Assembly: GCA_019639115.1 (NCBI GenBank)
Contig: JAHBSM010000001.1
Location: 310,001-374,000 of the forward strand
Direction of reading: 5' to 3'
Length of the DNA stretch: 64,000 nucleotides
Source: Acidobacteriota bacterium
GTDB lineage: Bacteria > Acidobacteriota > Blastocatellia > Pyrinomonadales > Pyrinomonadaceae
Shown: positions 1 to 9,025 of the stretch, piece after piece
How the letters are laid out: every line of letters begins with the position of its first letter
Numbering within the stretch: position 1 is the stretch's first letter
Program-made: the position numbers and the translations under genes
Notes under the pieces: model-generated
What the model was told of the DNA's origin: nothing
Databases searched by the model: none
What the model saw: the letters and a program-made list of their open reading frames with translations, nothing else

Positions 1-177
1 CTCGGGATCCGGAGATCGTTGGATCGCTAAGATCGTGATGCCTGACAAGACTATGACGATCAGCATCGCGGTAGCACCCTCAGGAAAACTGACAACGAAT
101 ACACCGAGAAGTACGACCGTTGCCGCTGCGGTCAACGCAAGATTGCGGGATAAGAATTCGAGTGCCCGTGATGTCAT
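1..177 (-). CDS. Membrane protein, N-terminal 59 residues only (cut by window edge)
   Basis: An open frame starts at the ATG at 177 and runs without a stop to the first base of the window, so the C-terminus is missing. The visible residues form two hydrophobic segments (about 13-30 and 36-51) separated by a short polar turn, as in a polytopic inner-membrane protein. An in-frame TGA lies shortly upstream of the ATG, so the start is well bounded, although no strong ribosome-binding site is seen. It lies downstream of the carbamoyltransferase on the same strand and probably belongs to the polysaccharide cluster. A polymerase or ligase would fit that position, but nothing in 59 residues proves it. 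Confidence 0.5.
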   Translation of the reverse strand, partial: MTSRALEFLSRNLALTAAATVVLLGVFVVSFPEGATAMLIVIVLSGITILAIQRSPDPE

Positions 178-293
178 GGCCTGTCGATCAACAATTCTTC
201 AGCTCGCCTCACGAAGTTAGAAAAGGTCACACTTATAACCAAATATCACGGAATTTGAATCATTGTGATTCCCATCAATTCGCAGAGATCCGA

Positions 294-2003
294 CTACATT
301 CCTCTGAGCACCAGTTGGTTCTCGAGTACCAACGCATCGAAGTTGGCATTCATGAATGTATTGATCGCATTCTGAGGTGTACAGACTATGGGTTCTTGAA
401 CATTGAACGAAGTGTTCAGCAGCATCGGAATACCCGTGATCTTGCGAAATTCGTCGATTAGCGTCCAATAGCGCGGATTGGCCGCACGGCTTACCATCTG
501 AGGCCGAGCAGTGCCGTCCACGTGGACCACGGCCGGAACCTTTGATTTGTAAGCCTCTGCGACCTCGATCACAGTGATCATGAACGGGTCGTGATGGTCT
601 ACGCCAAATATCTCGGCCCCGGCCTCTTCATGCATGGACGGGGCAAGCGGACGGAACCATTCGCGGAGTTTGACCTTGTGGTTCAGGATCTCGCGCATAT
701 CGGCACGCCGTGGATCTGCTAGAAAGCTGCGTGCGCCAAGCGCGCGCGGGCCAAGTTCCATTCGTCCGTTGAACCAGCCGACGATGGCTCCGTCCGCGAT
801 CATCTTGGCGACCTTTGGCAAGAGAGCTTCGTCGTCGAGGCTTGTATAGGCTAACCCTGCGGTTTCGAGAGCACTTCGACATTCTTCGTTCGTAAATCCA
901 GGCCCCCAATAGGCGTGCTTCATCACGAAAGAACGCGGTTTATCCAGCTTCTGATTCCAGACGTAATACGCCGAACCGACTGAGCAGCCCGCATCGCCGG
1001 CCGCAGGCTGAACGAAGAAACGTTTGAACGGCGTTTCGTGGAAGATGCGGCCGTTCATTACGGAGTTGAACGCGACGCCACCGGCCATGCAGAGGTTCTC
1101 TTCGCCGGTCATTTCGTGCAGCTTATTGACCAAGTGGATCGCCGTATCCTCAAGCGCTTTCTGTGCCGAACATGCTATGTCCCAATGATGTTGTGTCAAT
1201 TCCTCGCCTGGCTTTCGCCCGGGCCCGAGTTCCTTAATTATCGCCTCGGGAAACTGATAATGCTTGGCAAGATGATGGTCAAGCACCTTGATATTGAATC
1301 TAAAGTCGCTCCCACCATTCGTCGTCAACACCTTTTCGCGAAAGAAATCATAATGCTTCGGACTGCCATACGCGGCCAGACCCATCACCTTCCACTCGTC
1401 TCCCGCGAACATATCGAAGCCGATGAAATTAGTGACAGCGGAGTAGAATTGTCCGAGGCTATGGGGCAATTTGATACGCTTAAGGACCTCTAGTCGATTG
1501 TCATTCCCTCTACTGAAAAGCGTTGTCGTGTCTTCGCCAGTGCCGTCCCAAGTCAGTATCGCGGCAGATTCGAAAGGCGACACAAAAAACGCAGAGGCGG
1601 CGTGAGTTTGATGGTGTTCCAGGAAGTGGAACTTAAAATTGCTCGGCCCGAAGTGCTCACGAAGCCGTTTCGGGTGTCGGAACATGCCTAAATAGCTGTC
1701 GCTGACCTGCGCAACACCCCGATCGGCCCGTGCTTTGAACATTGCCGGGGAGATCAGGCCGGCTTTCAGTGCCTGCATAGCCTTGTGGCGAAGCACCCAC
1801 GGCTTCCAATAATGCCCGACGTGCTCTACTTCGGCCAAAGTGATCCCCGCTTGATCCAAGCAGAACTCGATCGCCTTGTACGGAAAGCCTGCGTGATGTT
1901 TGACGCGAGAAAACCGTTCCTCTTCGACGGCAGCGACCAACCGCCCATCTTTGATCAACGCTGCAGCGGAATCACCCAGAGTTGTAAGGCCGAGAATGTA
2001 CAT
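294..2003 (-). CDS. NodU/CmcH-family carbamoyltransferase
   Basis: A 569-residue protein with the two-part architecture of NodU/TobZ carbamoyltransferases. The N-terminal Kae1-like ASKHA half has a histidine-rich metal motif (H130, H131, H134 in LEHHQTHAAS) and a TWDGTGED segment at 151-158. The C-terminal half has the family signature NGRMELGPRALGARS at about 410-424. Family enzymes move a carbamoyl group from carbamoyl phosphate to a hydroxyl through a carbamoyl-adenylate. In a glycan cluster the likely substrate is a sugar hydroxyl of the repeat unit or its nucleotide precursor. The length is normal for the family. It lies 4 bases after the epimerase gene and is probably co-transcribed with it. 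The sugar substrate cannot be read from sequence. Confidence 0.88.
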   Translation of the reverse strand: MYILGLTTLGDSAAALIKDGRLVAAVEEERFSRVKHHAGFPYKAIEFCLDQAGITLAEVEHVGHYWKPWVLRHKAMQALKAGLISPAMFKARADRGVAQVSDSYLGMFRHPKRLREHFGPSNFKFHFLEHHQTHAASAFFVSPFESAAILTWDGTGEDTTTLFSRGNDNRLEVLKRIKLPHSLGQFYSAVTNFIGFDMFAGDEWKVMGLAAYGSPKHYDFFREKVLTTNGGSDFRFNIKVLDHHLAKHYQFPEAIIKELGPGRKPGEELTQHHWDIACSAQKALEDTAIHLVNKLHEMTGEENLCMAGGVAFNSVMNGRIFHETPFKRFFVQPAAGDAGCSVGSAYYVWNQKLDKPRSFVMKHAYWGPGFTNEECRSALETAGLAYTSLDDEALLPKVAKMIADGAIVGWFNGRMELGPRALGARSFLADPRRADMREILNHKVKLREWFRPLAPSMHEEAGAEIFGVDHHDPFMITVIEVAEAYKSKVPAVVHVDGTARPQMVSRAANPRYWTLIDEFRKITGIPMLLNTSFNVQEPIVCTPQNAINTFMNANFDALVLENQLVLRGM

Positions 2004-2007
2004 TGAA

Positions 2008-3126
2008 CTACTTAACGAGCCCCTTGCTGCTCAGTTCCGCCGTTGCGGCCTCGACGCGGTCCTCTGCCTCCTGCGTTGCGAGCCAATCGAGCAATTCCGC
2101 AAGTCCATCCTCGAGCGTAACCTGTGGCTCGTAGCCGAGAAGGTCCCGTATCTTTGAGATGTCCGCGACGCAATGCCGGATGTCGCCTTCGCGGTATTTG
2201 CCGACGATCTCCGGTGCGATGTCCTTGCCGAGGCCCTTGGCGAGAAGCTCCGCGATCTGCTTGACGGTCGTTGGACGGCCCGTGCCGACGTTCATCGCTT
2301 CATAATCGCCGCGGTCGGTCTCGAGGGCGAGCAGGTTTGCCTGCACGATGTCCTTCACGTTCACGAAATCGCGGGACTGCAGCCCGTCCTCAAATATCGT
2401 CGGTGCCTGGTCATTCATAAGACGAGCCGAAAATATCGCGCAGACGCCGGTGTAAGGATTCGACAACGCCTGGCGCGTGCCGTAAACGTTGAAATACCGA
2501 AAAGCAACGGTCGGGATCGAATACGCACGGCCCACAGCAAGGCAATACTGTTCCTGATCCTGTTTGCTGACCGCATAAACGGAAGTCGGGAAAAGCGGCT
2601 TTGCCTCGCCGGTGCCGATCGGCTCAAGGAGCGAATCGCCGCTGCGAAGTTCCCAATCGTGGCACTCGAGCTGAGACGCCGGCCGCAGCTGCGGATAGAC
2701 GGTCTCGCCGGTCGCAGGGTCTCGGTACGCTCCTTCACCATAGATCGACATCGACGACGCTACAATGAGTTTTCTGAACTGTCCCGGCCGCTTGATCATT
2801 TCCTCAAGCAGGACGGCCGTACCCAGATCGTTTGCCTTTACATACCGCACGATCTCGTACATCGATTGGCCTACGCCAACCTCTGCTGCCTGATGATAAA
2901 CAACGTCAATGCCGTCCAGAGCCCGCGAAACTGCGTCAGCATCGCAAACGTCGGCGTGAATGAACTCGGCATCGGGATTGATATGATCCGGCGGCGTGTC
3001 GCCGTGGACCTGCTCCACCAACGAATCGAGTATTCGCACCGTGTGCCCTTTATCGACTAGGGCATCAACAAGATGCGAACCAATAAAACCGGCACCGCCG
3101 GTCACCAATACGTTATATGAGCTCAA
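2008..3126 (-). CDS. NAD-dependent sugar-nucleotide epimerase/dehydratase (extended SDR)
   Basis: A 372-residue extended SDR enzyme. The N-terminal Rossmann motif is [10 protein letters not shown] (residues 9-18), and the catalytic region has SSMSIYG and the YxxxK pair in SVYAVSKQDQE. A loop before the YxxxK motif, including RPASQLECHDWE, resembles the insertion of dTDP-L-rhamnose 4-epimerase-like enzymes, so a nucleotide-hexose 4-epimerase is the best guess; a 4,6-dehydratase or other epimerase is possible. The start is a TTG at 3126 that overlaps the TGA of the upstream glycosyltransferase as TTGA, a translational-coupling arrangement. Its composition is closer to the genome background than that of the genes upstream. 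Confidence 0.85.
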   Translation of the reverse strand: MSSYNVLVTGGAGFIGSHLVDALVDKGHTVRILDSLVEQVHGDTPPDHINPDAEFIHADVCDADAVSRALDGIDVVYHQAAEVGVGQSMYEIVRYVKANDLGTAVLLEEMIKRPGQFRKLIVASSMSIYGEGAYRDPATGETVYPQLRPASQLECHDWELRSGDSLLEPIGTGEAKPLFPTSVYAVSKQDQEQYCLAVGRAYSIPTVAFRYFNVYGTRQALSNPYTGVCAIFSARLMNDQAPTIFEDGLQSRDFVNVKDIVQANLLALETDRGDYEAMNVGTGRPTTVKQIAELLAKGLGKDIAPEIVGKYREGDIRHCVADISKIRDLLGYEPQVTLEDGLAELLDWLATQEAEDRVEAATAELSSKGLVK

Positions 3127-4205
3127 GCAGGCCCTCCATAAACTTCGCTAAATATCTGCGCCACTCGTTCTATCTGCGTTTTCAGAGAAAAGCGTTTGAC
3201 TGCGGTTTCTCTCGCCGCTATTCCCATTCTACGTCGCATCTCAGCTGATTCGATAAGGCGGCCCAATCTCTCAACCCAATCGTCCTCGGTTTCAACGAGA
3301 AATCCATTGACCCCATCTTCGATCACCTCGGAGTTTGAGCCAATATTCCTAGCGACAACCGGAATCCCTGCAGCACAATACTGGACGGTCTTAAGGTAAA
3401 ACTTCCACGGATTCCACTCCAGATCAAGAAGCGGGACGATTCCGATCGAACTGTTTTGAAGACACGCGATTTCCGTCTCAGGCGACCATTCATGATGTTC
3501 AAGGTGCACTCCGTCTATTTCGGTCTTGCCGTTCGCGACAATCTTAATCTTAACATCATACTTTTCCTGCACGCGACGCAGAACGTTCGAAACGGAATTG
3601 AGATTGCGAAGAGTGCTGACGCTTCCGGTCCAGACTATGGATACCCCTTCCGGTTCAAAGGTCTCGTTTGGGTGAAAGAGGTCCGTATCTATCAGGTTTG
3701 GCACAACGGAGACCGAAGGATTGTATTTTTTTGCATAGTCTCCGATCAGGCTGTTTATCGCTATCACCCGATTGCTGAGCCGAAAAAGCGAATGCGTTTT
3801 TCGCGAAAACTTCAGCAGACTGAACCAACCGTTTACCGGGCTTGCGTATGGAAGAAATATCGGATCGTCGAGATCATAGATCATCGGCATCCCTGAGCGT
3901 TTTGCCAAACTTTCCAAGATGGCGGGGCCGATCAATGACGCCTCACGATATATGAACAAACCGTCATGATTCAGCCTATTCAATACGTTTGAGGTCTGGC
4001 GAACGTAACTAGAGGCAAGGCCAAGCACTTTCTGCCTCAGATGCCCTTTTTTGTAAATTACGTCGTTCAGACTCTCGTCTTCGAAAGGGAAAAAGTCGAC
4101 CTGCCAACGGTAGTTCTCAAGCAGCGGTGCCCACGATTCAATACGCTGGCGCTGACCGGGAGATACGCCCAATTTATTCGGTACTAATGCCGCGATCCTC
4201 TTCAT
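3123..4205 (-). CDS. Glycosyltransferase, GT4-like (GT-B fold)
   Basis: A 360-residue cytoplasmic glycosyltransferase. The C-terminal donor-binding half carries the usual GT4 pattern: GIPVVARNIGSNSEVIEDG followed by NGFLVETEDDWVERL, where the acidic residue of SEVIEDG sits in the E-x7-E-like region. An N-terminal acceptor Rossmann-like half precedes it. It should transfer a sugar from an activated donor to a lipid-linked acceptor during repeat-unit assembly; donor and linkage are unknown. The start ATG overlaps the previous stop as ATGA, and its own stop overlaps the epimerase start, so it sits tightly in the operon. Base composition begins to fall here relative to the epimerase. Confidence 0.82.
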   Translation of the reverse strand: MKRIAALVPNKLGVSPGQRQRIESWAPLLENYRWQVDFFPFEDESLNDVIYKKGHLRQKVLGLASSYVRQTSNVLNRLNHDGLFIYREASLIGPAILESLAKRSGMPMIYDLDDPIFLPYASPVNGWFSLLKFSRKTHSLFRLSNRVIAINSLIGDYAKKYNPSVSVVPNLIDTDLFHPNETFEPEGVSIVWTGSVSTLRNLNSVSNVLRRVQEKYDVKIKIVANGKTEIDGVHLEHHEWSPETEIACLQNSSIGIVPLLDLEWNPWKFYLKTVQYCAAGIPVVARNIGSNSEVIEDGVNGFLVETEDDWVERLGRLIESAEMRRRMGIAARETAVKRFSLKTQIERVAQIFSEVYGGPA

Positions 4206-5440
4206 TTCTCGTTCAAGAGTGTTTGATAAAGTGCCCGATATGCGGGCCCTCCAACATGGTCGAGATCAAATCGTCTGCGTGCTGATTCAAAACATTTTTC
4301 CTTAATGTTCGGCTCCTCGATGACCCGACAGATCTCTTCAAAGGCCGTCCAATAGGCTTCAGAGCTAAAGTCTTTAAGTAGAACTCCTACCTTGTCTGTG
4401 TCAATAAGTTCATCAATATCGCCGACTCCCGGCCCCGACACTATTGGCAGTCCGCAAGCGAGATATTCGGCGATCTTCGTGGGCGACGCTCCAATTTTTG
4501 AATAGCATTGAAGGATAAATGAGATCGATAGGTCTGCCGCCGAAAGAAAGTCAGGAACCTCAGACGGCGAGACCTGCCTCACCAAAAAGTCCCCATTCTC
4601 GAAACCGATGTCGTTCATTCGATGCCTTACGCTTTCAAGGCCCCGTTGAGTCAATATCATAGCAAAGGCCCGCGGATCCATTTCTTTGGCCGTCTTAAGG
4701 AATTCATACATTTCCTCGCTTAGGTACCAGCCACCGAAAGACCCGACGTAGGCAATGACCAACCGATCTTCCAGTCCCAACTTTCGCCGTAGTTCGCTTT
4801 GTGTCGAATCCTGCACAGCCTCAAACCGCTTCGCGTCAACACAACACGGAATGACCGCAACGGGCCGTCCATGCCGATCAAGACCAAGTCCCTTCGACTC
4901 CGGAAATAGCAAGTCCCGACCTTTTTCCGTAAGCACGACAAATCCGTCTACTTCCTTAAGGAGCCATCGTTCAATGCTCTTTGCCGTGCGATAAAGCCAG
5001 CCGTTTTCGGGCCAAATGCCGGCGTCAGTATATTCCTCGGGGAAGAATCCGCGGATATCAAAGAGTATCTTCGGCTTTCGACGCATCAGACGTCTCGCTA
5101 TCGATGCCATTAACGCCGGCAAATGGACGCGGGCGTGCAGAATGTCGAAATCGAAGCGCTTCGTCAGCGATCTGACCGAAAATATCCCGACCAAAATGTC
5201 AAAGAGAGTCGCCGGGACCGACGGCCATTTGTGATAACGCCGCCGATGCCACGTTATGCCTTGTTCTGCCAGCGATCTAACTTCTGCATCCGCATCTTCG
5301 CTGCTCCAATTCTCCGGTTCGAACGTGAGAAGATGCATCTCAACGCCGTCCTTCACGATCTCACGTAAATACGGCAAAACCTGCGTCCGCACCAAAGGCT
5401 CCCGCACACCGAAATAGCAGATATAAAGAGCTTTCGGCAT
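4202..5440 (-). CDS. Glycosyltransferase, GT4-like (GT-B fold)
   Basis: A 412-residue protein with a GT4-type layout. The N-terminus, MPKALYICYFGVREPLVRTQ, reads as the acceptor-binding Rossmann half. The C-terminal half has SPTKIAEYLACGLPIVSG followed by GDIDELIDTDKVGVLL, the usual donor-site pattern. It probably adds one sugar to the undecaprenyl-linked glycan at the cytoplasmic membrane face. It ends in an ATGA overlap with the next glycosyltransferase and starts 16 bases after the upstream GT2 stop, so it is a middle gene of an operon. The specificity cannot be inferred. Confidence 0.82.
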   Translation of the reverse strand: MPKALYICYFGVREPLVRTQVLPYLREIVKDGVEMHLLTFEPENWSSEDADAEVRSLAEQGITWHRRRYHKWPSVPATLFDILVGIFSVRSLTKRFDFDILHARVHLPALMASIARRLMRRKPKILFDIRGFFPEEYTDAGIWPENGWLYRTAKSIERWLLKEVDGFVVLTEKGRDLLFPESKGLGLDRHGRPVAVIPCCVDAKRFEAVQDSTQSELRRKLGLEDRLVIAYVGSFGGWYLSEEMYEFLKTAKEMDPRAFAMILTQRGLESVRHRMNDIGFENGDFLVRQVSPSEVPDFLSAADLSISFILQCYSKIGASPTKIAEYLACGLPIVSGPGVGDIDELIDTDKVGVLLKDFSSEAYWTAFEEICRVIEEPNIKEKCFESARRRFDLDHVGGPAYRALYQTLLNEK

Positions 5441-5456
5441 ATTCAGAGTTCGAGCT

Positions 5457-6335
5457 TTAGCTCGTCCCCCTCAATCTCCTACATGGAAACGCCGCAAAAT
5501 ACCCGATCCCTGCCGGGCGATACCAAACACTCTTCGCCGCAGTCCGCAAAAAATCGACATACTTCCCCGATCGGAAATACGAACCTGCAAGTACACGATT
5601 ATAGTTCCCAAGTGCTCTGCGACGGAGAGCGGCTACCTCGGGACCGCCATCGGCAAAAGCCTTTTGGTAAAAAAGTCCCATACCGCGTTCCATTTCCCTG
5701 ACGTTCCTGTGTGCAGCGGCCCCGTGGCTCCGATAATTGACGAGCGGCTCACGAACAAACCCGACGCGGTATCGCCGGGCTATCCTGTAACACAGGTCCC
5801 AATCCTCGCCGCATTTCTGCCGCGGATCGAACCCGCCTGCCGCTTCAAAAGCCTCTCGGCTGACCATGATCGCAGAGCCGGAAACATTGACCGCGACCTT
5901 TTCCCAAAGTAGCAAGGCTTCGGCTACCTCGCCCTCCATTCCTTCTGTGTGCAGGGCAATTGTCTCGCCGGACTCCGAATCGAACTCCCGCATTCCGCAA
6001 TGGACAAGCCCGATCCGACCGTCCCGCTCAAAAAGCTTCGCCTGTTTCTCCAGCTTTCTCGGTTCCCAGATATCGTCCGCATCCAAAAAAGCGATCAGGT
6101 CACCGCTGGACTCCTCAACACCCCGATTTCGCGCTGAACTGACTCCGGAATTCTCCCGTCTGATGTACTTGACCCTCTCACCAAACCCTGCAACGACCTC
6201 AGAAGTATTATCAGTCGAACCGTCGTCAACAACGATCAACTCGTCCGGCGACCTGGTCTGCGCCCAGGCGCTTTGAATTGCATCACCAATGAAACGACCG
6301 TAGTTGAAAGTCGGGATAATTACAGAAATTCTCAC
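5457..6335 (-). CDS. Glycosyltransferase family 2 (GT-A fold)
   Basis: A 292-residue GT2 enzyme. The N-terminus has IIPTFNYGRFIGDAIQSAW, then VVDDGSTDNT and the metal/nucleotide-binding acidic motif FLDADDIW at about residues 84-91, all canonical for the GT-A catalytic domain. A family-typical acceptor segment (CGEDWDLCYRIARRY) follows. No transmembrane anchor is obvious, so it acts in the cytoplasm on lipid-linked intermediates. Its N-terminal NYGRFI motif is shared with the relic at 7730-7864, suggesting related ancestry. A non-coding stretch of about 240 bases separates it from the upstream methyltransferase, so an operon break or a lost gene may lie there. Confidence 0.85.
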   Translation of the reverse strand: MRISVIIPTFNYGRFIGDAIQSAWAQTRSPDELIVVDDGSTDNTSEVVAGFGERVKYIRRENSGVSSARNRGVEESSGDLIAFLDADDIWEPRKLEKQAKLFERDGRIGLVHCGMREFDSESGETIALHTEGMEGEVAEALLLWEKVAVNVSGSAIMVSREAFEAAGGFDPRQKCGEDWDLCYRIARRYRVGFVREPLVNYRSHGAAAHRNVREMERGMGLFYQKAFADGGPEVAALRRRALGNYNRVLAGSYFRSGKYVDFLRTAAKSVWYRPAGIGYFAAFPCRRLRGTS

Positions 6336-6574
6336 AGCGTTTATTACGCCTCACACATCACCAGAAACTAGGATTCGCACTCGGTCTTTCGAGGCAATGT
6401 TATTTGTCATTCCAGTCCTTTAGCAGGAGGTAGAAAAGATTTCTTCCAGGGGGTTTATGGTCTCACCATCAAAACCTATAATCAGAGTACACGCCTATTG
6501 GGGCGACGAAGATGCGACTAGCTAGGTTTTCATAACCCAATTTTATATGCGCCGTACACAAGCAAATTTAAAGA
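6336..6574 (-). other. Intergenic stretch without a recognisable gene
   Basis: About 240 bases between the GT2 and FkbM genes in AT-rich DNA. On the minus strand only very short frames occur, such as one of 19 codons starting near 6405 that soon ends. No convincing terminator or promoter was found. In an otherwise tightly packed cluster this could be the trace of a lost gene. Confidence 0.3.
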
Positions 6575-7438
6575 CTAGCCGGAAAACCCGACTTCGCCGA
6601 GTCGCTGAACTGGTATCGCCAAAACATTCGCGAAGTCCAAATTTGATGTTTGTAGGGACTCTATTCCATCAGCAGAGACCTGAAAAAAAGAGTATTTTGG
6701 CTCTTGAAGCGATCGCAAAAACTCTAGGCAATCCGATGGAGTAGAACCAAAAGCAACTGAAGCCGGCCTGTTAAGTTCGAACATAAGGACAGGCGCGTCC
6801 TGCCTATCAAGCATCTCTTGCGCACCTTTGAACACCGACAACTCAGCTCCTTCGATATCACATTTTATGAATTGCGGAAGGGGTATCGCTCCACTTTCAT
6901 AAAGCTCATCTAGGGTCGCTATTGGAATCTTTACAACATCGACCGTTCCGGCCGTTCCATTTGTCCAGTCGTGAAGGCTGGACATTGAGGCATCTTCGGG
7001 AATAAAAAGTTCAACATCTCCGGCCTTGTCCGCGAGCCCCAATTGAAGCAAATTGATATTTGAAACCGTGGAAACGGACTTTACAAGACTTGGAAGGACC
7101 GTTGGGTTAGGCTCAAATGCAAATACTTTCCCCCCCGCTCCGACCTTTCGCGAAAGAAGCAGTGTATAAAAACCCAGGTGAGCGCCAATGTCAAGGACCA
7201 CATCACCGGCTCTGACCAATCTGCCAATTACCTTATCTTCACCGGTGCGGCTTTCGGGATAGGCAAGAATTCCCCGCGCGCTTCCGACCCGTAGATCTAG
7301 GTGCAATTCTCCACCGTTTGCTCTTATTACGACATCATGCAGCCGCGTCAGCCGCGATGCGATAATGTCGGTTAATCGCGTACTGCCACGCAGTCCGCTG
7401 CGAAAATATAAAGCCAAGAGTCGTTCAAGAATAGTCAT
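6575..7438 (-). CDS. FkbM-family SAM-dependent methyltransferase
   Basis: A 287-residue methyltransferase of the FkbM family. Motif I is VVLDIGAHLGFYTLLLS, followed by the acidic SAM-ribose residue in VFAFEPNPTVLPSL, and the family motif IKCDIEGAELSVFKGA near residues 185-200. FkbM enzymes O-methylate sugars or other small substrates; in this setting a sugar hydroxyl of the repeat unit is the likely target. It is the last intact gene before the degraded stretch 7439-7906 and lies in AT-richer DNA. A second FkbM gene at 10113 shares the same motifs with little overall similarity by eye, so they probably have different acceptors. Confidence 0.86.
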   Translation of the reverse strand: MTILERLLALYFRSGLRGSTRLTDIIASRLTRLHDVVIRANGGELHLDLRVGSARGILAYPESRTGEDKVIGRLVRAGDVVLDIGAHLGFYTLLLSRKVGAGGKVFAFEPNPTVLPSLVKSVSTVSNINLLQLGLADKAGDVELFIPEDASMSSLHDWTNGTAGTVDVVKIPIATLDELYESGAIPLPQFIKCDIEGAELSVFKGAQEMLDRQDAPVLMFELNRPASVAFGSTPSDCLEFLRSLQEPKYSFFQVSADGIESLQTSNLDFANVLAIPVQRLGEVGFSG

Positions 7439-7535
7439 TTTTCAAAATCTATTGTGCTGAACGCAACTTCCCCGCAGACCACTACGGCAATATGAGCGGA
7501 TAACGTTTGCCAACAGTGACATTGATTATTACTTG

Positions 7536-7864
7536 CTAATTAAGAATGGAATCTGAAAACGATCTTTCGTTATATCTTAACACCTTCTTGATCTCGAGTC
7601 CGTCAATTGCCTTCCTTCCTGCCGTGGCTAGACGATCCGTCAATGTAGAATCTTCGTGCAACGTCAATAGAGTAGAGGCTATCGCGGCCGGGTCTTCTTT
7701 TGGAACTACGATCCCATAAAGATCATTTTTCAGAACATAGATCGCACAGCTAACGTCTGTCCAAGCACGCTCTCGTCCGCCTCGGCAATAAACCGACCGT
7801 AGTTGTAACTTGGGACGAAAACGGGGACCGCAGGAACTGAAGCAACCTTAACGATCTCGCTCAT
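7536..7864 (-). pseudogene. Chimeric glycosyltransferase relic (GT2 N-terminus joined to GT4 C-terminus)
   Basis: The only recognisable content of the 468-base gap 7439-7906. From an ATG at 7864 the minus strand encodes 44 residues ending at a TGA (7730-7732); they include VPSYNYGRFIAEADESVLGQT-like GT2 start sequence (about 7749-7815). In another frame, from about 7758 down to a TAG at 7536, it encodes a GT4 C-terminal end: NDLYGIVVPKEDPAAIAS, then LTDRLATAGRKAI. Each piece is typical of one end of a different glycosyltransferase fold, and neither can work alone. A deletion that removed the 3' part of a GT2 gene and the 5' part of a GT4 gene, with a frame change at the joint, explains this best. 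The flanks 7439-7535 and 7865-7906 show nothing. Confidence 0.7.
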
Positions 7865-7906
7865 TGCATCGATAAACTGCTTGCCTGAAAGGCTTTGCGG
7901 ACATAT

Positions 7907-9025
7907 TCAATTGGCGGCCGTTAAATATGATCGCTCGTAAAGTGGAATAATGCTTTCGATAGAAAGCTCTCGATCAATGAAGTCCTTGCCCCTATTCCCG
8001 ATATTATCCCGCAGCTGGGGCTCCGAATACAATTTCTCTATAGCGTCGGAGAGAGCTTTCGAATCCGCCTTCGGAACCAATATACCGTTCTCGCCGGAAC
8101 GGATGATGTCAGTTGCTCCGCTAACGTCCGATATTATAAGAGGCTTATTCATCGACATCGTCTCGCCCATTACCTGGCTGAACGCCTCACTGAGGGTTGG
8201 CTGAACTACTACATCTGCGACAGCAATAAACGCTATCACATCATTTCGCCAGCCGGCGATCTTGATCGTAGACTCGAGATGCTTGTCTCGGATAAACTGT
8301 TCAAGATACGCTCGTTCGTCTCCGTCCCCAACGTAAACGAGTACGAGATTGGGGATGCTTTCTTTCAAAGTCGAAGCAGCGTCTGCAAGGAACCGAACTC
8401 CCTTCCCAGTTGTTAGCTTTCCAACAGATACAATTATGAACTTGTCCTTGAGATCGAATTCTTTGTACAGGTCCCGTCGCTCTTGGTCCGAAATGTCTGC
8501 ATACTTCTCGGGGACGAATCCATACGGAATAATGTCGATCTTTGTTCTTTCAATCTTCTCAAGGTTGGTAAGGAGATCCGAGATCATAGTTGAAGGGACA
8601 ATGATCCGAGTCGCGGTACAGTTTATTAGTCTCTCCAGCCAAATAAAGAACTGTCGTTTGGGTTCTGGCAGGTTCAGCACCAGATCGGAGTAGTGTCGGC
8701 CGAATACTAATCTTGACCTCTTTTGCATGCGAACCGCAAGTGCTGCTACAAGCGCCGGTTCGAAATGATGAGCATGAACAACGTCGATCTGCCATTCTTT
8801 GAGAAGCTTTGCAAGACGGAAGGCGGCCGGTACTATTCCAAGTTTGCCCTTCCATTTGATTATTCGATGTTTTGTCTGATCGGGAAAGATCGGCTCCGCA
8901 ACGTTGCAGATGTCAGTTTTTCGGCAAACTGAGATCTCAAACCGGCCCCGGTCGGCAAACTGGATTATCGAGTCAATAAAATCGTATCGATTAATGACAT
9001 CTGCGAATTGGAGAATCTGTATCAT
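7907..9025 (-). CDS. Glycosyltransferase, GT4-like (GT-B fold)
   Basis: A 372-residue GT4 enzyme from the ATG at 9025; a TTG at 9037 would add four residues, but the ATG makes a perfect ATGA overlap with the upstream stop and is preferred. The N-terminal half shows DVVHAHHFEPALVAALA, the usual acceptor-side pattern. The C-terminal half has TLSEAFSQVMGETMSM followed by SDVSGATDIIRSGENG and ILVPKADSKALSDAI, the donor-site pattern with the E-x7-E-like element. It should add a sugar during assembly of the cluster's glycan. It lies in AT-richer DNA next to the relic and is last in a run of overlapping genes. Confidence 0.85.
   Translation of the reverse strand: MIQILQFADVINRYDFIDSIIQFADRGRFEISVCRKTDICNVAEPIFPDQTKHRIIKWKGKLGIVPAAFRLAKLLKEWQIDVVHAHHFEPALVAALAVRMQKRSRLVFGRHYSDLVLNLPEPKRQFFIWLERLINCTATRIIVPSTMISDLLTNLEKIERTKIDIIPYGFVPEKYADISDQERRDLYKEFDLKDKFIIVSVGKLTTGKGVRFLADAASTLKESIPNLVLVYVGDGDERAYLEQFIRDKHLESTIKIAGWRNDVIAFIAVADVVVQPTLSEAFSQVMGETMSMNKPLIISDVSGATDIIRSGENGILVPKADSKALSDAIEKLYSEPQLRDNIGNRGKDFIDRELSIESIIPLYERSYLTAAN

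Noticed and set aside
2173..3060. 295-codon plus-strand ORF
   Set aside because: It is antisense to the epimerase gene, whose SDR motifs are certain, and its translation has no recognisable domain; it is a shadow of GC-biased codon positions.
6348..6407. 19-codon minus-strand frame between the GT2 and FkbM genes
   Set aside because: Too short, ends quickly and has no recognisable sequence; treated as intergenic.
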